Shown piece by piece: positions 34,901 to 47,273 of a DNA stretch of 64,000 nucleotides. Where the stretch lies: NCBI GenBank assembly GCA_963675135.1, contig OY776123.1, positions 7,504,501 to 7,568,500 of the forward strand. The letters run 5' to 3'. Positions within the stretch are counted from its first letter, which is position 1. Every line of letters starts with the position of its first letter. This stretch comes from Galeopsis tetrahit (taxonomy: Eukaryota; Streptophyta; Magnoliopsida; Lamiales; Lamiaceae). Position numbers and translations under genes: made by a program. The notes beneath the pieces were generated by a model. That model worked only from the letters and a program-made list of their open reading frames with translations. It was not told the DNA's origin and ran no database searches.

Positions 34901-35375
34901 TATCGATCTAATGGCGGTGCCACCTTACTCTTCGGCTGACAAGAGGGCCACAGATATGATCGCTGATTTACAGCGTGTCCATTCCCTTACGCATGCACGC
35001 TTAACAGCTTCCACTGCCAAATACAAAGCTGCTGCAGATATTAGAAGGCGCGATGTTATATTTGAAGAAGGTGATTTAGTATGGGCCGTATTAACTAAGG
35101 ATCGTTTCCCGCCACATGAATACAACAAGCTTGCTTCCCGGAAAATAGGACCCCTGGAGATTATCAAGAAAATCAATCTGAATGCTTATCGCCTACGCCT
35201 TCCGCCCCATATTCGTACGAGTGATGTGTTTAACGTCAAGCATTTGGTTCCTTATCACAGTGATAATTCGGATGGAGATGCAACTTATGACGACGATTCG
35301 AGGGCGAATCGTCTTGAAGAGGAGGAGAATGATGGAGATGCAACTACTAGTTGCCTGCTATTGACAGAAATTTGA
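31983..35375 (+). pseudogene. Gypsy pol polyprotein, catalytically broken
   Basis: Continues in the gag frame after one TAG; first Met at 32010. Domains (residues from 32010): CCHC knuckle CFSCGEHGHRMANC ~8-21; aspartic protease with IIDSGA ~103-108; reverse transcriptase ~300-480 with YFDD at ~415; RNase H ~560-660; integrase HHCC ~735-785 and DDE core ~810-910; GPY/F-type tail ~1040-1085; no chromodomain seen. Between INKITI and RIRPGDEW (junction ~33095-33105) the segment that carries reverse-transcriptase motif A, with its catalytic Asp, is missing in frame. In the integrase the position of the third catalytic residue, after DGQT, is Lys (34731) rather than Glu. The frame stops inside the 3' LTR. 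Confidence 0.92.
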
Positions 35376-35606
35376 GTCTGCTGCTTTGTTAGCACTTTTA
35401 TTACTTTTAGTCCTTTTCATTTAATTAGTTTGTTGTCGAGAGGTGTCTGCGTCTATATATAGGCACTTAATGTGTGATTGTATGGAGTTTTGAAGTTTAT
35501 GAAAATTCCAAAGAGTTCATCCTTTTGTGATATTTCCGACGGTATCTTCATTGTATCAACGTCTCAATAGCGTTCTATCCCTTTTCGATATTATTCCGCT
35601 GCATCA
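35330..35606 (+). repeat. 3' LTR of the gypsy element
   Basis: 277 bp, nearly identical to 30800-31076, preceded by the polypurine tract and followed by the GTATA target copy. Confidence 0.95.
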
Positions 35607-36835
35607 GTATACCAGCATATTTCACCCAAGGATCGCACCAAAACTTCGTATTCCTCTCATCCCCCACTACTCTACGAATTTTTTTCCTCGCTCCTCTCCC
35701 TCCTAACTTGAAAAATATTTTTTTGATTTCTTTCCACCAACTCGACTCACCTGTGATTCTACCCCCTACGTCTACTAGCCAACTCCTCACTCCCAATGCC
35801 TCCATACCTAGATTTCAATACCCTTACCCACAGATTATTAAGTTCCGTGAGTAACCTCCACACCCACTTCCCAAGTAGATCTGAATTAAAGAGATTTAGA
35901 TCTCTAATCCCTAAACCTCCTTTGCTTTTTTCTTTGCACACCTCTTCCCAGCTTACCCAATCAATCTTCCTATGCTCCCCCACTCCCCCACCCCATAGGA
36001 AATTCCTTTGCACTTTTTCGATTTCACTTAAAACAGATTTCGGAATTTTAAAGAAAGACAAGTAGTAAGTAGGTACCGTGGAAAGCACAACTTGAATAAG
36101 TGTTGAACGCCCACCCATCGAGATATGCTTGTCCTTCCAAGCGTCCAATTTTCCACATATCTTTTTTGTCATTCCCGCCCAAGAAGTAGTTTTGTGATGA
36201 TTCAAGCCCACATTTATGCCCAGGAATTTCAGCGGTAGGCTGCCCATCGAACAACCCAGATATTCGACCATCTCCCTTTTCGCCTCATCTCCCAAATGAA
36301 TTCCGAGTAACCTGCACTTGTTAAAATTAACACCCAGACCTGAAATGAGTTCAAATAATTTAAGGATTCTTTTGATAGTCCAAATGTCCTCCCAGCTCCC
36401 ATTGCACAAGAACATGGTGTCGTCTGCGTACTGTAGGATTGGCACCTGTACCCTGCTTTTCCCCACCCTGATCGGGTCAAGGGCCCCTGTTTCCACAGCA
36501 CGATTTGCCAGGATATTCAACCTCTCGGCTGCAATGAAGAACAAAAAAGGCGAGAGTGGATCTCCTTGACGCAGCCCGCGCTCTAATTTTAATTCTCCAG
36601 ACGAACTACCATTCACAAGCACCGCCGCACTCGCCGAAGACATGCATTCCATCATCCAAGTTCTCCACTTAGGGGTAAAACCCATGCCATCCATCATAGC
36701 ATCGATATAAGACCATTCGACCGAATCATACGCCTTCGCGAAATCGACTTTGAACAAAACCCTCTTCTTTCTCTTTCTTTTTGCTTCGTCAATGGCTTCA
36801 TGCGCTATCATTATAAATACATTCAACAATGTAAT
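35607..36835 (-). pseudogene. LINE, 5' part with reverse transcriptase
   Basis: The minus-strand frame 36829-35759 encodes a non-LTR reverse transcriptase: FKVDFAKAYDSVEW, LERGLRQGDPLSPFLFF, the catalytic LQYADDTMF, GLGVNFNKC, and the thumb region with ISMGGRSTLIQVVLSTVPTY. A frameshift in about 35759-35805 moves coding to the frame ending at 35575 (KYAGIL), which continues across the gypsy insertion into 30799. The element is 5'-truncated near 36835, just before the catalytic core, so ORF1 and the endonuclease are missing. Confidence 0.92.
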
Positions 36836-38669
36836 ATCCCCACATTAAATGATATGAGTTTTAATATTAATTTCTCATCCACCCAAAATTCGGTTTTGAG
36901 AAATCAAATCAGCTAAATTTATTTATCAAAACAAACTAAATTAATTTACGCAAAACGAATTATAAAATTGTCACTTAATATTTAATAAAATGTGGTCAAA
37001 ACCAACATTTTTCAACACTTGAGAATTACACATTTTAAATATTATTCTCTAAATTAATTTCTCCAATTTTAAAAATATTAATTAATTTATATATAATGCA
37101 AATAAGTTTGAGGTATGAAGATGTACTTTTATTTATAAATAAAATGAATGTCAGATTAAGTAAATAAGTAATTTTTAAATGAATAAACGTAATGAAATTG
37201 GACATCAAGAGGGAACATCAGTGTAAAAATGCTATAGAAAAAGAAAAAATGTATAGAAAGATAAAAAGTAAAAGGAGATACAGGAGTGTTGAATCAAAAA
37301 AATACTTAATCCGAAATGTTTAGAATGATGAAATGGAACACTTAACCTGTTGGGGAGTATTACGCAAGTTGTCGGTGGTTATAAGGGTATATTTCATTGA
37401 TTTAAATTTGGAATTAAAAGTGGGGGAAGAACATGCATGTACTCATCAAGTGTACGTTTTGATCATGGACTATGCAAATTGAAATGTGTTTTACAGCGCA
37501 CTCATATTGTCCAAAGTAGCCAAACTTTGTGTTCACGTGCTTACCACATGCATCTGCTTTTCCACTGGGAAGATTGATTGAAGAATATTTTAATTTATTT
37601 AAATAATGACTTTATTATTGAATTGGGCCCCATCCACAACTTCCCTAACCAACGTCCCACATGCTCTTCAATCTTTATATCTCCTCTTTCTCTTTCACAC
37701 ACCATATATTATTAACATTATCATCACCCATTTTAGATAATTTGTATTGAAATATCATATAGCATTATTCTATTACTGTATTATTGATATGCATGAAAAT
37801 GATAAATGAAACGAAAGGATATATGCTTGATTAATATGGAGTACATAGATTTGAACAATACTAAACATAAATAGTAGTGTGACTGAATGAATAATATCTT
37901 TATTTCACAATATGTGGATATGGGTAATGCATCTCAATATTAATGTGGGATGTACGTACAGGGTAAACATTTAGAATCGCAGGATTTGACTTAAATGGTT
38001 TTATTTGATTTTTTTATAATACATTTTGATATTATTGTTATAATATATTTGAAAAGGGATTTTGACAAGTTGGTTTTTGTATGGACTACAATTTAGTGGC
38101 ACACAAGCTAGTTTTACAAGTATATTTTTTTTTTTTTGTGATTTGCAGTTCTTTTCTTATCGGAAACGATTGTTGCTATTGTTGAAGTTGATTTTTGGGC
38201 GTTTTATAAATTGCAATGTTTTAAATGTACATAAGTATATTAGAAATCACTAGTCTCCTCATTAATGTTTATATTAAAACACAAGTCCATGTTTAGCTGT
38301 GTTTCTCAAGAGTTGGATTTATGAAACAATGATAAGTTACATTATTACACAGAGACTAGTGAGGGTCAAGATCTCCCAGTTATATATATATATGCACGCT
38401 ATATATATTTCAATAGACTAACTAAAACGTTAATATAATAAAATTATTAATGCTAACAAATTAATATTTATTAGTGAAAGCAGTCAACACTATAATTTTT
38501 ATTTTATTTTGTTTGCATTAATAATTTAGTTAAGTGTGAAGAAGCGTTTTTTTTTTTAAATTTAGTGAAATGTGAAGTAAAGAACAGAAAAAAAGAGTGA
38601 CAATTTTATTTTATTTTGAAGCAAAAAAAGTGACAATTTTAAAAATAAAATGATATCGTGATAATAATT
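36836..38669. other. Intergenic DNA
   Basis: AT-rich with no coding region. Around 37620-37740 there is a mildly GC-richer segment with pyrimidine tracts, but no start codon or exon I can support. Confidence 0.4.
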
Positions 38670-38684
38670 TTGTGGGTTATTTTT

Positions 38685-39587
38685 GATGGAGAAGGGGGAA
38701 ATGGGGGTTTGGGAGGGAGAGTCATGGAATTGGACATAGAGATGGAGAAGGGCTCTCTTTGATAGGGAACTAACATCTTTTAACGATCTGATATCTGTGA
38801 TGGACAGGTTCAAACCCAAAGACGGAATAGAGGATTCGTGGAAATGGCTGGCATCAAACACGGGGAAGTTCTCCACAAAAGAAACGTACTCGACCCTTTT
38901 CAACCAGAGCCAAGACACTCGACCGGACGACAGGCTGATCCAAGGGTTCAAAAGTATTTGGAAGAGCTTTGCACCCTCAAAAGTCAAAGCTCACGCATGG
39001 AGGCTCTTATGGGGAAGACTGTCAACACGATCCAACCTTAGAAGAAGAAACATCCTCAACCAGAACGATGATCTAAGGTGTGTACTATGTGGGGTAAGTG
39101 AAGAAACTGAGAAGCATATCTTCCTGGAATGCCACCAAGCATACCAAGTTTGGATGGACTGTTTGGATTGGCTCAAGATACCGTCAGCACTACCGTCAGA
39201 ATTACTAGATAATTTCCTTGGTTTTGGAGGCCTCATCAAACGAAGAAACGGGAAGAAGATCGCCACATCTACATGGTTGTGTGGTATGGCTCATATGGAA
39301 GTGGAGAAACGCAGTCCTCTTCAGAAATGAGATATTCTCGACCACCAAGGTTAAGGAGGAGCTAAGGGCAAGACTTTGGAGCTGGTTCACAGTCAAATAT
39401 CCCACTCGAAACACCTCGCCTTTCAAGGACTGGGTGACAGACCCACTTAAGTGCATGGCCTGAGTCACTATGTATTTTAAATGTTTACTGTTTGTCTCTC
39501 TGATGATTAAACTTGTACACTGAACTATTCGGGTATTTCTTGTACCCAGTTTTAATACAATTACTTTTACCGATCAAAAAAAAAAAA
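38685..39587 (+). pseudogene. LINE fragment with target-site duplication
   Basis: Same family as 16282-17514: encodes AHAWRLLWGRLSTRSNLRRR, CVLCGVSEETEKHIFLEC and, after a frameshift near 39270-39300, CVVWLIWKWRNAVLFRNE to DPLKCMA. The 3' UTR ends ttttaccgatc plus an A run (39576-39587). A perfect 15-bp target duplication, ttgtgggttattttt, is at 38670-38684 and 39588-39602, so this is a single 5'-truncated insertion of 903 bp. Confidence 0.95.
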
Positions 39588-39602
39588 TTGTGGGTTATTT
39601 TT

Positions 39603-40978
39603 ATATTGAGAATGTTCAAGTAATTTTAAAAAGTAACAATTAAAAAAAATGTGTACAATTTTTTTTTTTTTTTTTTTTTTTTTGAAAGGATACAAATATT
39701 AAAGTAATACAACAATTGTATATACTCCTCATGTTAGAAAGCTATACGGGAAGGAAAATATGATTTTTTTTTAAATCTTCTATCTTTTCATTTTCCAGTT
39801 GAGGCCTTCTCCAATTCTCATTCCCTCTCCCTATGTTTTTTTTTTTCTTCCTTTCCTTTCAACCATGTTCTCTATTTTGTCTCCCTGCTTTTTTTAATTT
39901 GGGAGAATTTGTTATCTAATATATATAGTGCAAAAGTTAAAAAATAAAGAGCCATTTTATTCGTATAAATCTTTTTTATTTAATTCTATTAATGATTTCC
40001 TCGCTCTCATTTCAGTATTTCAATATTTATTTTTGTGTATTCAATTTCATTATTTACATTATTTTTTTTAAATAGTAATATTTATATTATTTTATTTACA
40101 TCTTATAATTATCACCGATCTACTTAAATTGCCACTCCCTCTTTTAATAAATAATAATTGTATTTATAAGTAGACTCACATTACTTCAAAGTAAATAATA
40201 GTACAAGTGGTTTAGAAAAAGAGTCATATTGAGAAAAAATAAGATACAAATTGAAATTTAAAAATAAAAAATAAAATGATAATTACTAAAAAAGTATGAA
40301 AAATTTATGGACGAACATATCAAAATATAGTGAGCAATGTGAAATTGAATGTACATGGTATTTTTTTTTTGTGGATTTGATTTCTTCCAACTGTTTGAAT
40401 CCATCATGGTTTTTCTTGAGCAGTTAATATTGTACCATAAATACTTAACTAATTTTCATCAACCAACCTGCAAATCTTGTGTTCATCCAGTACCTGTTTA
40501 GATCTAGAGAGAGCAATAATGCAGCAAGAGAGAGATGTGAATTGTGAAGCATGTGAAAACCTGATAATTTGTGTGTGTGTGTGGGGTACAGACATCTCCC
40601 ACTCTATCGAGATTAATACAAGTGGGACCAATATATATTAGGTATTTTGGTTTTGGAATGGAGGGATGAACGGGAAATCATGACACCCAAATTCTTGGTG
40701 TTTCGATTTTGTATGCATTCAATTGCATATGTGTATTAATCCATTTTTTTAACTGGGTCCATAGCGTGAATATATACTAAAACAACTTGTCTATTTAACG
40801 AGTACCACATAAGTTGAGTTAACGCACACATCTCTCTCAACCTCTAGATTCATGCTTTAAATCTCACCTACATCTATTTACATTTTTCAATGATATTATA
40901 CTGTACTTTTCATTTATAGTGAATAACATTTTTTTAGTAATGTAATGATACTGAATAAGTACAACAATACAGTGTTGT
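39603..40978. other. Intergenic DNA
   Basis: Contains a long T run at about 39660-39683 and a short GT run at 40571-40582. No gene recognised. Confidence 0.4.
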
Positions 40979-41118
40979 ATTTTACAATAATTAACAAACA
41001 ATCTAGTTAGACTCCACCAACAATACTTAATAATTTTCTAAATATTTCATTTTACAATAATTAACAAACAATCTAGTTAGACTCCACCAACAATACTTAA
41101 TAATTTTCCAAATATTTC
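40979..41118. repeat. 70-bp tandem duplication
   Basis: Two copies, 40979-41048 and 41049-41118, of a unit with 'tctagttagactccacc', differing by about one base. Confidence 0.95.
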
Positions 41119-41151
41119 AAGATTAAAATCTACACAAGACAATAAGAAGTA

Positions 41152-41449
41152 CTCCCTCCGTTCAATTTCATTATTTTCACTTTCCTTTTTTGGTTATTCA
41201 CTTTTATTATGCTCATACCCTTTTTGGAAACAATACTATTCATACTACTTTATCTCCACCCTCCTAACATCACTTATTTATCCACTTTATCATTTACTTT
41301 ATTTATAAACAATCATTTATTTACAAATGAACCTCACAATACCCTATCATACACTCAACTTATCTACTTTATGAATAAACTAATCAATACTCGTATTTAT
41401 TAAAACTCGTGTTCAGAGAAGTGAACATAATAAAATTGGACGGAAGGAG
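41152..41449. mobile_element. Stowaway-like MITE
   Basis: Ends ctccctccgttc and ggacggaaggag, flanked by TA (41150-41151, 41450-41451). Closely related to 10231-10512. Confidence 0.9.
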
Positions 41450-41834
41450 TAATAAATAGAGCAAGTCATGTCAGGTGTGATGGGTGGGTGAATCGAGTGC
41501 ATATATGAACTCAACAACGTATAAGAATTTGTCCAAAATCTTACATAGTAAAAATGGAATTTAATTTTATATATGAGTAGTTAGTATCTTTAAATTTTGA
41601 AAGCATTGTAACTATAAAAGTGTGTTATATTGGGTAACAAAAAGAGTTAGATTTAAAAGATTTTGAAATTTGAAAAATCTCAAATCTATTTAAATTTTAA
41701 AACAAACCCATATCATTTTTATTTATTACAATTTTTACATTAACTTTATATCAAATCAATATAAAAAAATATGAGTTATATAGTAGTGTTATATTGTTAT
41801 TGTTGATTATAGTTGCAATATGTTTGATTGATTA

Positions 41835-42123
41835 CTCCCTCCGTCCCAGAATTACTTGCACGGTTTGACTGACACGTTGTTTAAGAAAAGTGAATTTAGT
41901 GGTCGGTGATGTAAAATAAATGAGGGGTATTTTAGGTGATTTGGGGTGTAAAGTGGATATGATGAGTTGTAAAGTAAAATGTATGTAAAAAGATGGTGTC
42001 AATAATTTTGAAAATAAAATGATTTTGGGAGGATATTGATTTTGTGGGATATTTGCATATTAAGAGTGTGCAAATAATTTTGGGACGTCCAAAGTGTGCA
42101 AGTAATCACGGGGACGGAGGGAG
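41835..42123. mobile_element. Stowaway-like MITE about 560 bp upstream of the GASA gene
   Basis: Ends ctccctccgtccc and gggacggagggag, flanked by TA (41833-41834, 42124-42125). Non-coding, 289 bp. Confidence 0.9.
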
Positions 42124-42566
42124 TATGTAATAATTAACGTGCTTTTATTAAAAGTTGCAAAAGTTATAAAAATAAAATAGTCCGTAAAATACAAACTATT
42201 TGCATTCCTGAGTCATTGAAGAGAATAAGGTGTGTAAAATTAAGGATAGAATTGAATTAAGTTTTTTAAAATCTCAAATTAAAAATAAGGAAAGTGCTGG
42301 GTGGATTTTGAAATATAAACAAAATATTTCCTTAATAACCAAAATCAAACATAATTTTATTTATATGTATCACTTTTCGTATTTAACCCTATGTTTAACC
42401 TCATGAATCATCCACTTCAAAAAAAAAAACCTATGAATCATTAATACATATTGATTTGGTGATTTTTTTTTTTTTATATTTATTGTCCACATGTAATACA
42501 TCCAAAAAAATATATTTAATTCAACCAAACATAGCCTTAACTCAGCCAACTGCAAAATTCATAGCC

Positions 42567-42682
42567 CCACCCAACCCAACCCAACCCAACCTTGTAACCC
42601 TCTATTTATAGCCCACAACAAATCTATCCTTCACACCATTCTTCTTCTTCATACTTGAGAGCTTCAAATCCTCTGCTCAAAA
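42567..42682 (+). promoter_or_regulatory. GASA core promoter and leader
   Basis: A TATA box, tatttata, is at 42603-42610, 73 bp before the start codon. Just upstream is a (CCCAA)5 microsatellite at 42567-42591. The leader has a cttcttcttc tract at about 42642-42651. Confidence 0.65.
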
Positions 42683-43536
42683 ATGGCTAAGCTCTTTGCC
42701 TTTGTTCTTGTCGCTCTCCTCGCCATTTCCATGCTGCACATTCCTGTCAGTAGTTTCTCCTTTTAATTTCTTGCCTTTTTTTCAAGTGTTAACATTTCAC
42801 GATTTCTCATTTCTTCCCCTTTTTTTTGTATCTTAGGTCATGGCATCTCAGGGGATCTATCACTCCAACAAGGTTTTTTTTGTTACTTTGATTTTTCATA
42901 TTTTAGCTTGTCCCTTTTTTTCCCTTTAATTATTTGGTTTTTTTATGTGCTGATTTTTTTTTTTTAAATGAATTGCAGAGCCAATATGGTCCTGGCAGCT
43001 TGAAGAGCTCCCGTAAGTATTCTTTAATTTCTCGAATTATTTCAAAACTCTATTTTATTTTTTTTGTCATGATGTTGGAAAAGTTTTTTATTTTATTTAT
43101 ACATTGATGTATTCAACTGTCTTAATCATGGAATTAGCCAGTTTAAATAATAAAATTGCTAACAGTCTTGATCTGTATTATTTTGAGTAGTCTTGTTTAT
43201 TTTGTTGGATCGAATTGATGTTACACACACAGTCACATAGATATGCCTGTTACTCCATTATAAAGAGTGATGAGGGTAATTTGACCTTTGTCAGAAATAT
43301 GAAACCTTTGACTATTGGTCAAAAGTGCTAATTTTTGAATGTTGAAATGACCAGAATGCCCATCGCAATGCACGAGGAGGTGCAGCAGGACCCAATACCA
43401 CAAGCCCTGCATGTTCTTCTGCCAAAAGTGCTGCAAAAAGTGCCTTTGTGTCCCCCCTGGCTTCTATGGCAACAAAGCTGTTTGCCCTTGCTACAACAAC
43501 TGGAAGACCCAGCAAGGAGGCCCTAAATGCCCTTAA
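42683..43536 (+). CDS. GASA: GASA/snakin gibberellin-regulated cysteine-rich secreted peptide
   Basis: Four exons: 42683-42745, 42837-42872, 42979-43012 and 43355-43536, all introns GT..AG, giving 104 residues. Residues 1-~25 are a signal peptide (MAKLFAFVLVALLAISMLHI), followed by a short variable part and a C-terminal GASA domain with the family's 12 cysteines: CPSQC..C, KPCMFFCQKCCKKCLC, VPPGFYGNKAVCPCYNNWK and the final GGPKCP. GASA peptides enter the secretory pathway, fold with six disulphides, and act in growth, hormone response or antimicrobial defence. The C-terminal domain most resembles the Arabidopsis GASA6 type from memory, which I cannot verify here. The first donor (cct/gtcagt) is weak but keeps the frame. 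No open frame in one piece covers the gene because of the introns. Confidence 0.95.
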
Positions 43537-43944
43537 TTTATTTTTAATTAATATTATCATTAATCTATCCATATAATTGTGTCGCATTAGTGCTAACTAA
43601 TGGGAGAGAGAATGAATGTCTTTTTGTTGTTTACTCCATTTTATTATTATAAGTACTTCTGATGTAATTTGTGCTGCTATGCCACTCCATTTTGGGGTTT
43701 TATCTTGAATGCGAGTCGGCTGCAGCTTGATCTATAATCTATTTATGAAATTATTACCAGATCCACAAAGTTCTCATTACCCCATTCAAGATAATTTATT
43801 TAGCCTTTTAACAACAATTGGTAATAGTTTCTTGTTCTGTTTAATTGTTAATAAAATTGTGTTTTAGAACTAATTTCGAAGTTATTACTCCCTTATAAGC
43901 CTCCTAGAACAACATTAATAAAACATTTTTTCCCCGGAATTCTT
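43537..43944. other. GASA 3' UTR and downstream DNA
   Basis: Contains the expected 3' UTR. No decisive poly(A) signal identified; aataaa at about 43850 is probably too distant. Confidence 0.4.
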
Positions 43945-45252
43945 GTACTGTGCCTTGATTTAGTGGTGGAGCAACTGCGGTTATCTGCCAAGAAAGGTGT
44001 GAAAAAGTGCATCTGTTATGAAGAAAGGGGTACACAGAAGAGTATATAAAGTTTAAGAAGAATAAATCTGAAAAGCAGCTTTGAACATTTCACATTGAAA
44101 AGAAGCATATGAAAGCTTTTTCAAGCCTTGTTTTTAAATTATAAAAGCTAAAACAAGTGAATGTATATATTTACTTATTCCAATAGTTAGAATAAGCCAA
44201 TAAGGGTGTGTTTGCAACCCCACACAATTACAAACAATATAGTAATATTTTTTTTCAAAAAAAAATGGTTCGTGTTTTCAACTTCTACGAATTTATTTTT
44301 AGACTCTAAAAAATCACAAAATCACTTTTTTCTGATGTAGGTAGACTCAACCTTTTTTGGGGGAAAATTTTGATGTTGAATTGATATCTAATTTACAAGT
44401 ACCCTCCACACTACAATCCAAAATTCTTTTAAATTTAAGTTGTTAAAAAAAAAAAGAAGGATTTTTCACTTTTTAGGTTGCATTTTGAAACTCCACTTTC
44501 TCATTAAAATCACCTTTTTTGTAAAATAACAACAAAAGTTGGGTCATACACATTGTTTTTTTTTTTTTTTCAGTGATTTTCACTGTTCAAAATTTAATTG
44601 AAAATAGATCATCAATTGAAAATGCAAACACACCCTAAATATGTAAGTGGTCACTGCTAAATAAACTCCCAAACTTAATGTACACACTCCAATTATTATT
44701 TATACCAACATTTAAAATATATATTTTTTAAAATTCTACAAACCTCAATTTTAGACAATTACTCCCTTCTGTCTAAAATACAAAATTAGATTATTATAAG
44801 CACCTCAAACAAAGAGGAAGATAGATCCTTCTCACACGGTATTCGGAAAAAATGAGACAATTTTTTTTTTAATTTTTTTTTAAAGAAGTGATTGGTAATA
44901 ATTATAAATATGGAGAGAGACACCGTTGTTTCTTGAAGTTGAAACATTGTCTCCTTGTACCCTTTTGCAAACTCTGGATTTTTTTTTATACTGAACATAA
45001 CCAGAATTTTAGAGACATTTTGTAGACTAGAAATGGGTGATGAATCCGCTGATGATGAATTGATGATATCGCTATTATAGAAATAGGTCCCAGGGTGGGA
45101 AGCAAATATTAGATTCTTGGGATGAAAAAAATCACATTAGAATTGTTCAAATATTTGGGCAATTACTAATTTATGGGAACTATTACCAATTTTTTGGTAT
45201 TGTCAAACTAATTCATTTGGTTTTATTATGGTGTTTGGTCATCTATCGAAAA
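43945..45252. repeat. 1.3-kb direct duplication, copy 1
   Basis: Begins gtactgtgccttgattt and runs to cgaaaa. A colinear second copy lies at 50735-50843 and about 57416-58867, interrupted by other elements. Small indels and substitutions separate the copies; neither encodes a recognised protein. Confidence 0.88.
44204..44635. mobile_element. Tourist-like MITE inside duplication copy 1
   Basis: Inverted ends gggtgtgtttgca and tgcaaacacaccc with TAA on both sides (44201-44203, 44636-44638). The same element is present in copy 2 (57542-57997), so it was there before the duplication. Confidence 0.82.
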
Positions 45253-45700
45253 TGGAGCCATCATCAAGAATCGTACATGATCTCTGAATACCAACTGATG
45301 CAGGGAAGCGTCTCAATTGAAGTGAGAACTCCGTTGATTTCTTAAAGAAATATTCTGACAAACACAACATCAATTAAGGATAAAATGAAGTGAGAACCGT
45401 TGATTTCGATAACAAAATATCTGAAATAAACACAACAACGATTAAGGATGAAACCTTAAGATTTTCTTATAATTTCTGAATTCCCATTTCACACTACCAC
45501 ATATCCTATTTAAAGGATTTTACAAAGTACTATTCAAAATAATTAAATGACATAAATTAAATGGATTTGAAAGGATTCAAATGGATTAATTTGACTAAAT
45601 AAATATGTTGCAGAAAATTAGAAACGACTCTTCGATTGCAGATTCATTCTCCATCAGATTCAATACTCTCAGCCGGTAACTTTTTTCGACAAGTTTCAGT
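45253..45700 (-). mobile_element. Gypsy-type LTR fragment with primer-binding site
   Basis: ctctgaataccaac at 45282-45295 is the exact reverse complement of the primer-binding region of the element at 30800, followed by tgatgcag, the same LTR end. The rest of the LTR-like sequence differs. It includes two near-repeats of 'gttgatttc...aaatat...tga' (45330-45455). The right border is not defined. Confidence 0.5.
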
Positions 45701-46113
45701 TTCAGCTGAGCTTATAGTTTTTGAGGCGATTTATGATTTCCATGATTTTATTTCTGTGAAGAAGATGATTAGAAAATGAAAAAAATATATTAATTTACAA
45801 TTGAAATAATATTTATGGTTAATATATACATTTAACTTATGAATGTCTTATTTAAAAATTACCGGGGCATGTATAGTATATTCGAGGGTTTGTTTATGCG
45901 CTCTATGTAATTTGATTAAATATTTGAGTAACTCTGAACTTATTTGATCTCTTAAGCATTTAACAAATTAAATAAAACATCTATTTTTAAAGGCAAATCT
46001 TGTATAGTGTTCGTCTCATATACTTTATCATACAATTTGTGAGTTTACAAAGATCTAACATAATAATATTTTAAAAGATAACACGATCCTAATAATATAA
46101 TGACAAATATACC

Positions 46114-46687
46114 TGATGTAGATAAATATGTCGCTCCTGGAAAAGTCGACACGTGGAAACGAGATGAATTGTAGTAATCTCAATTAGGTCAATAAGCTTG
46201 AAGGATTGGATTAATACACCCCTGGGCTTCTAAAGAGAAATAAGATTGGTTGGGCCTTTGGCCCACATTGGAAGGATAATATCCTTTGGGCTTAGGGATA
46301 GAGCCCAAAGGGGAACGCATGATATCAATTAATCTTTATTAACTAAGTCAAAGGAAGGGGTCATTCCATGAAGATAGGGGATGATACGTTGAGGAACCAA
46401 GTCTTCAGGGAGATAGACCGATTCCTCAGGGACTTGGGGGCCGTATTTACAGGAATGGGCCGAGAATATAGGGAGAACGAGTCTTTCCCTCTCCGGAGAG
46501 AGGGGTCAGGTATATAAGCAGGTTATTTCCATATTCTAAGGTACGTTCTTTTACATAATACATACATTCTTACGAAATATACACTGAATTGAAGATTGCC
46601 AAGGACAAAACGAGTGATTTGATTCGTGATTAGCAGTGCTCGTAGAGGAACGGCTGATATCTGAAGGCGTTCTTTTTCGACGCATCA
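46114..46687 (+). repeat. 5' LTR of the LARD-like element, with internal deletion
   Basis: 574 bp against 739 bp for the 3' LTR. About 165 bp, present at roughly 49534-49698, are absent here; the junction falls in a ttgaag microhomology. Contains a tatataagca promoter motif at about 46512. Confidence 0.93.
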
Positions 46688-47273
46688 ACTGGCGCCGTCT
46701 GTGGGAAGCCCTTTTTGGTGTATTTTTACAGGATTGATTTAAGGCTGATATACGAGTAAGCCTGGAGATTCACATGTCACTCTTAAGCTGAACCAGAACA
46801 TAATGAAGGAGTTTCCCTTTAGGAGCTCCCTAAACTTGAGTTGAGTATCCAAGACCTTGAGGTATATCAGAGATAAGAGTACACGTGTGAACAGTTGAGG
46901 GACGCCGAGTCCCTGAGAAATTCGATGGGTAATTTTACCCTCTCGGTAGAGGGGGTAGGGCGGTTGGCATGAGTCAGGTATGACTTGCATTTATTGTTTG
47001 TGAATTTAATAAGATATGATGTTTTGAGATATTCCTGAGATTCTTTGCATGAGATAACTGTTAGGGGTCCGCATAATGAGTGCTGAAATAACGAATGTGT
47101 TTTGGAAACTAAAACATAACATGATAGAGATATTGCAAGATAAAGAGACTTACACCAGCTCATAAAGATTCGAATAGAAAATGCCTAGGAACAATTCCTA
47201 AAGTTTCTATCCACGACAGCCTCTAAAGCTAGGGGGAGTAGGGCAGAAGATATAATTAACTTGCCAATAAACC

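Larger units (their letters stand above)
30800..35606 (+). mobile_element. Complete-length Ty3/gypsy LTR retrotransposon inside a LINE
   Basis: Both LTRs are 277 bp (30800-31076 and 35330-35606), start TG and end CA, and differ at about three positions. The 5-bp duplication GTATA is at 30795-30799 and 35607-35611. A primer-binding site resembling initiator tRNA-Met, with an extra T (tggtattcagag), starts at 31079; a purine tract gaagaggaggagaa lies directly before the 3' LTR. Domain order protease, reverse transcriptase, RNase H, integrase places it in Ty3/gypsy. Each LTR has a TATATATA core promoter motif. The coding region has at least three inactivating lesions. Confidence 0.96.

Noticed and set aside
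43233..43587. Open frames across GASA exon 4 in other frames
   Set aside because: They overlap the spliced GASA coding frame, which has all 12 conserved cysteines.
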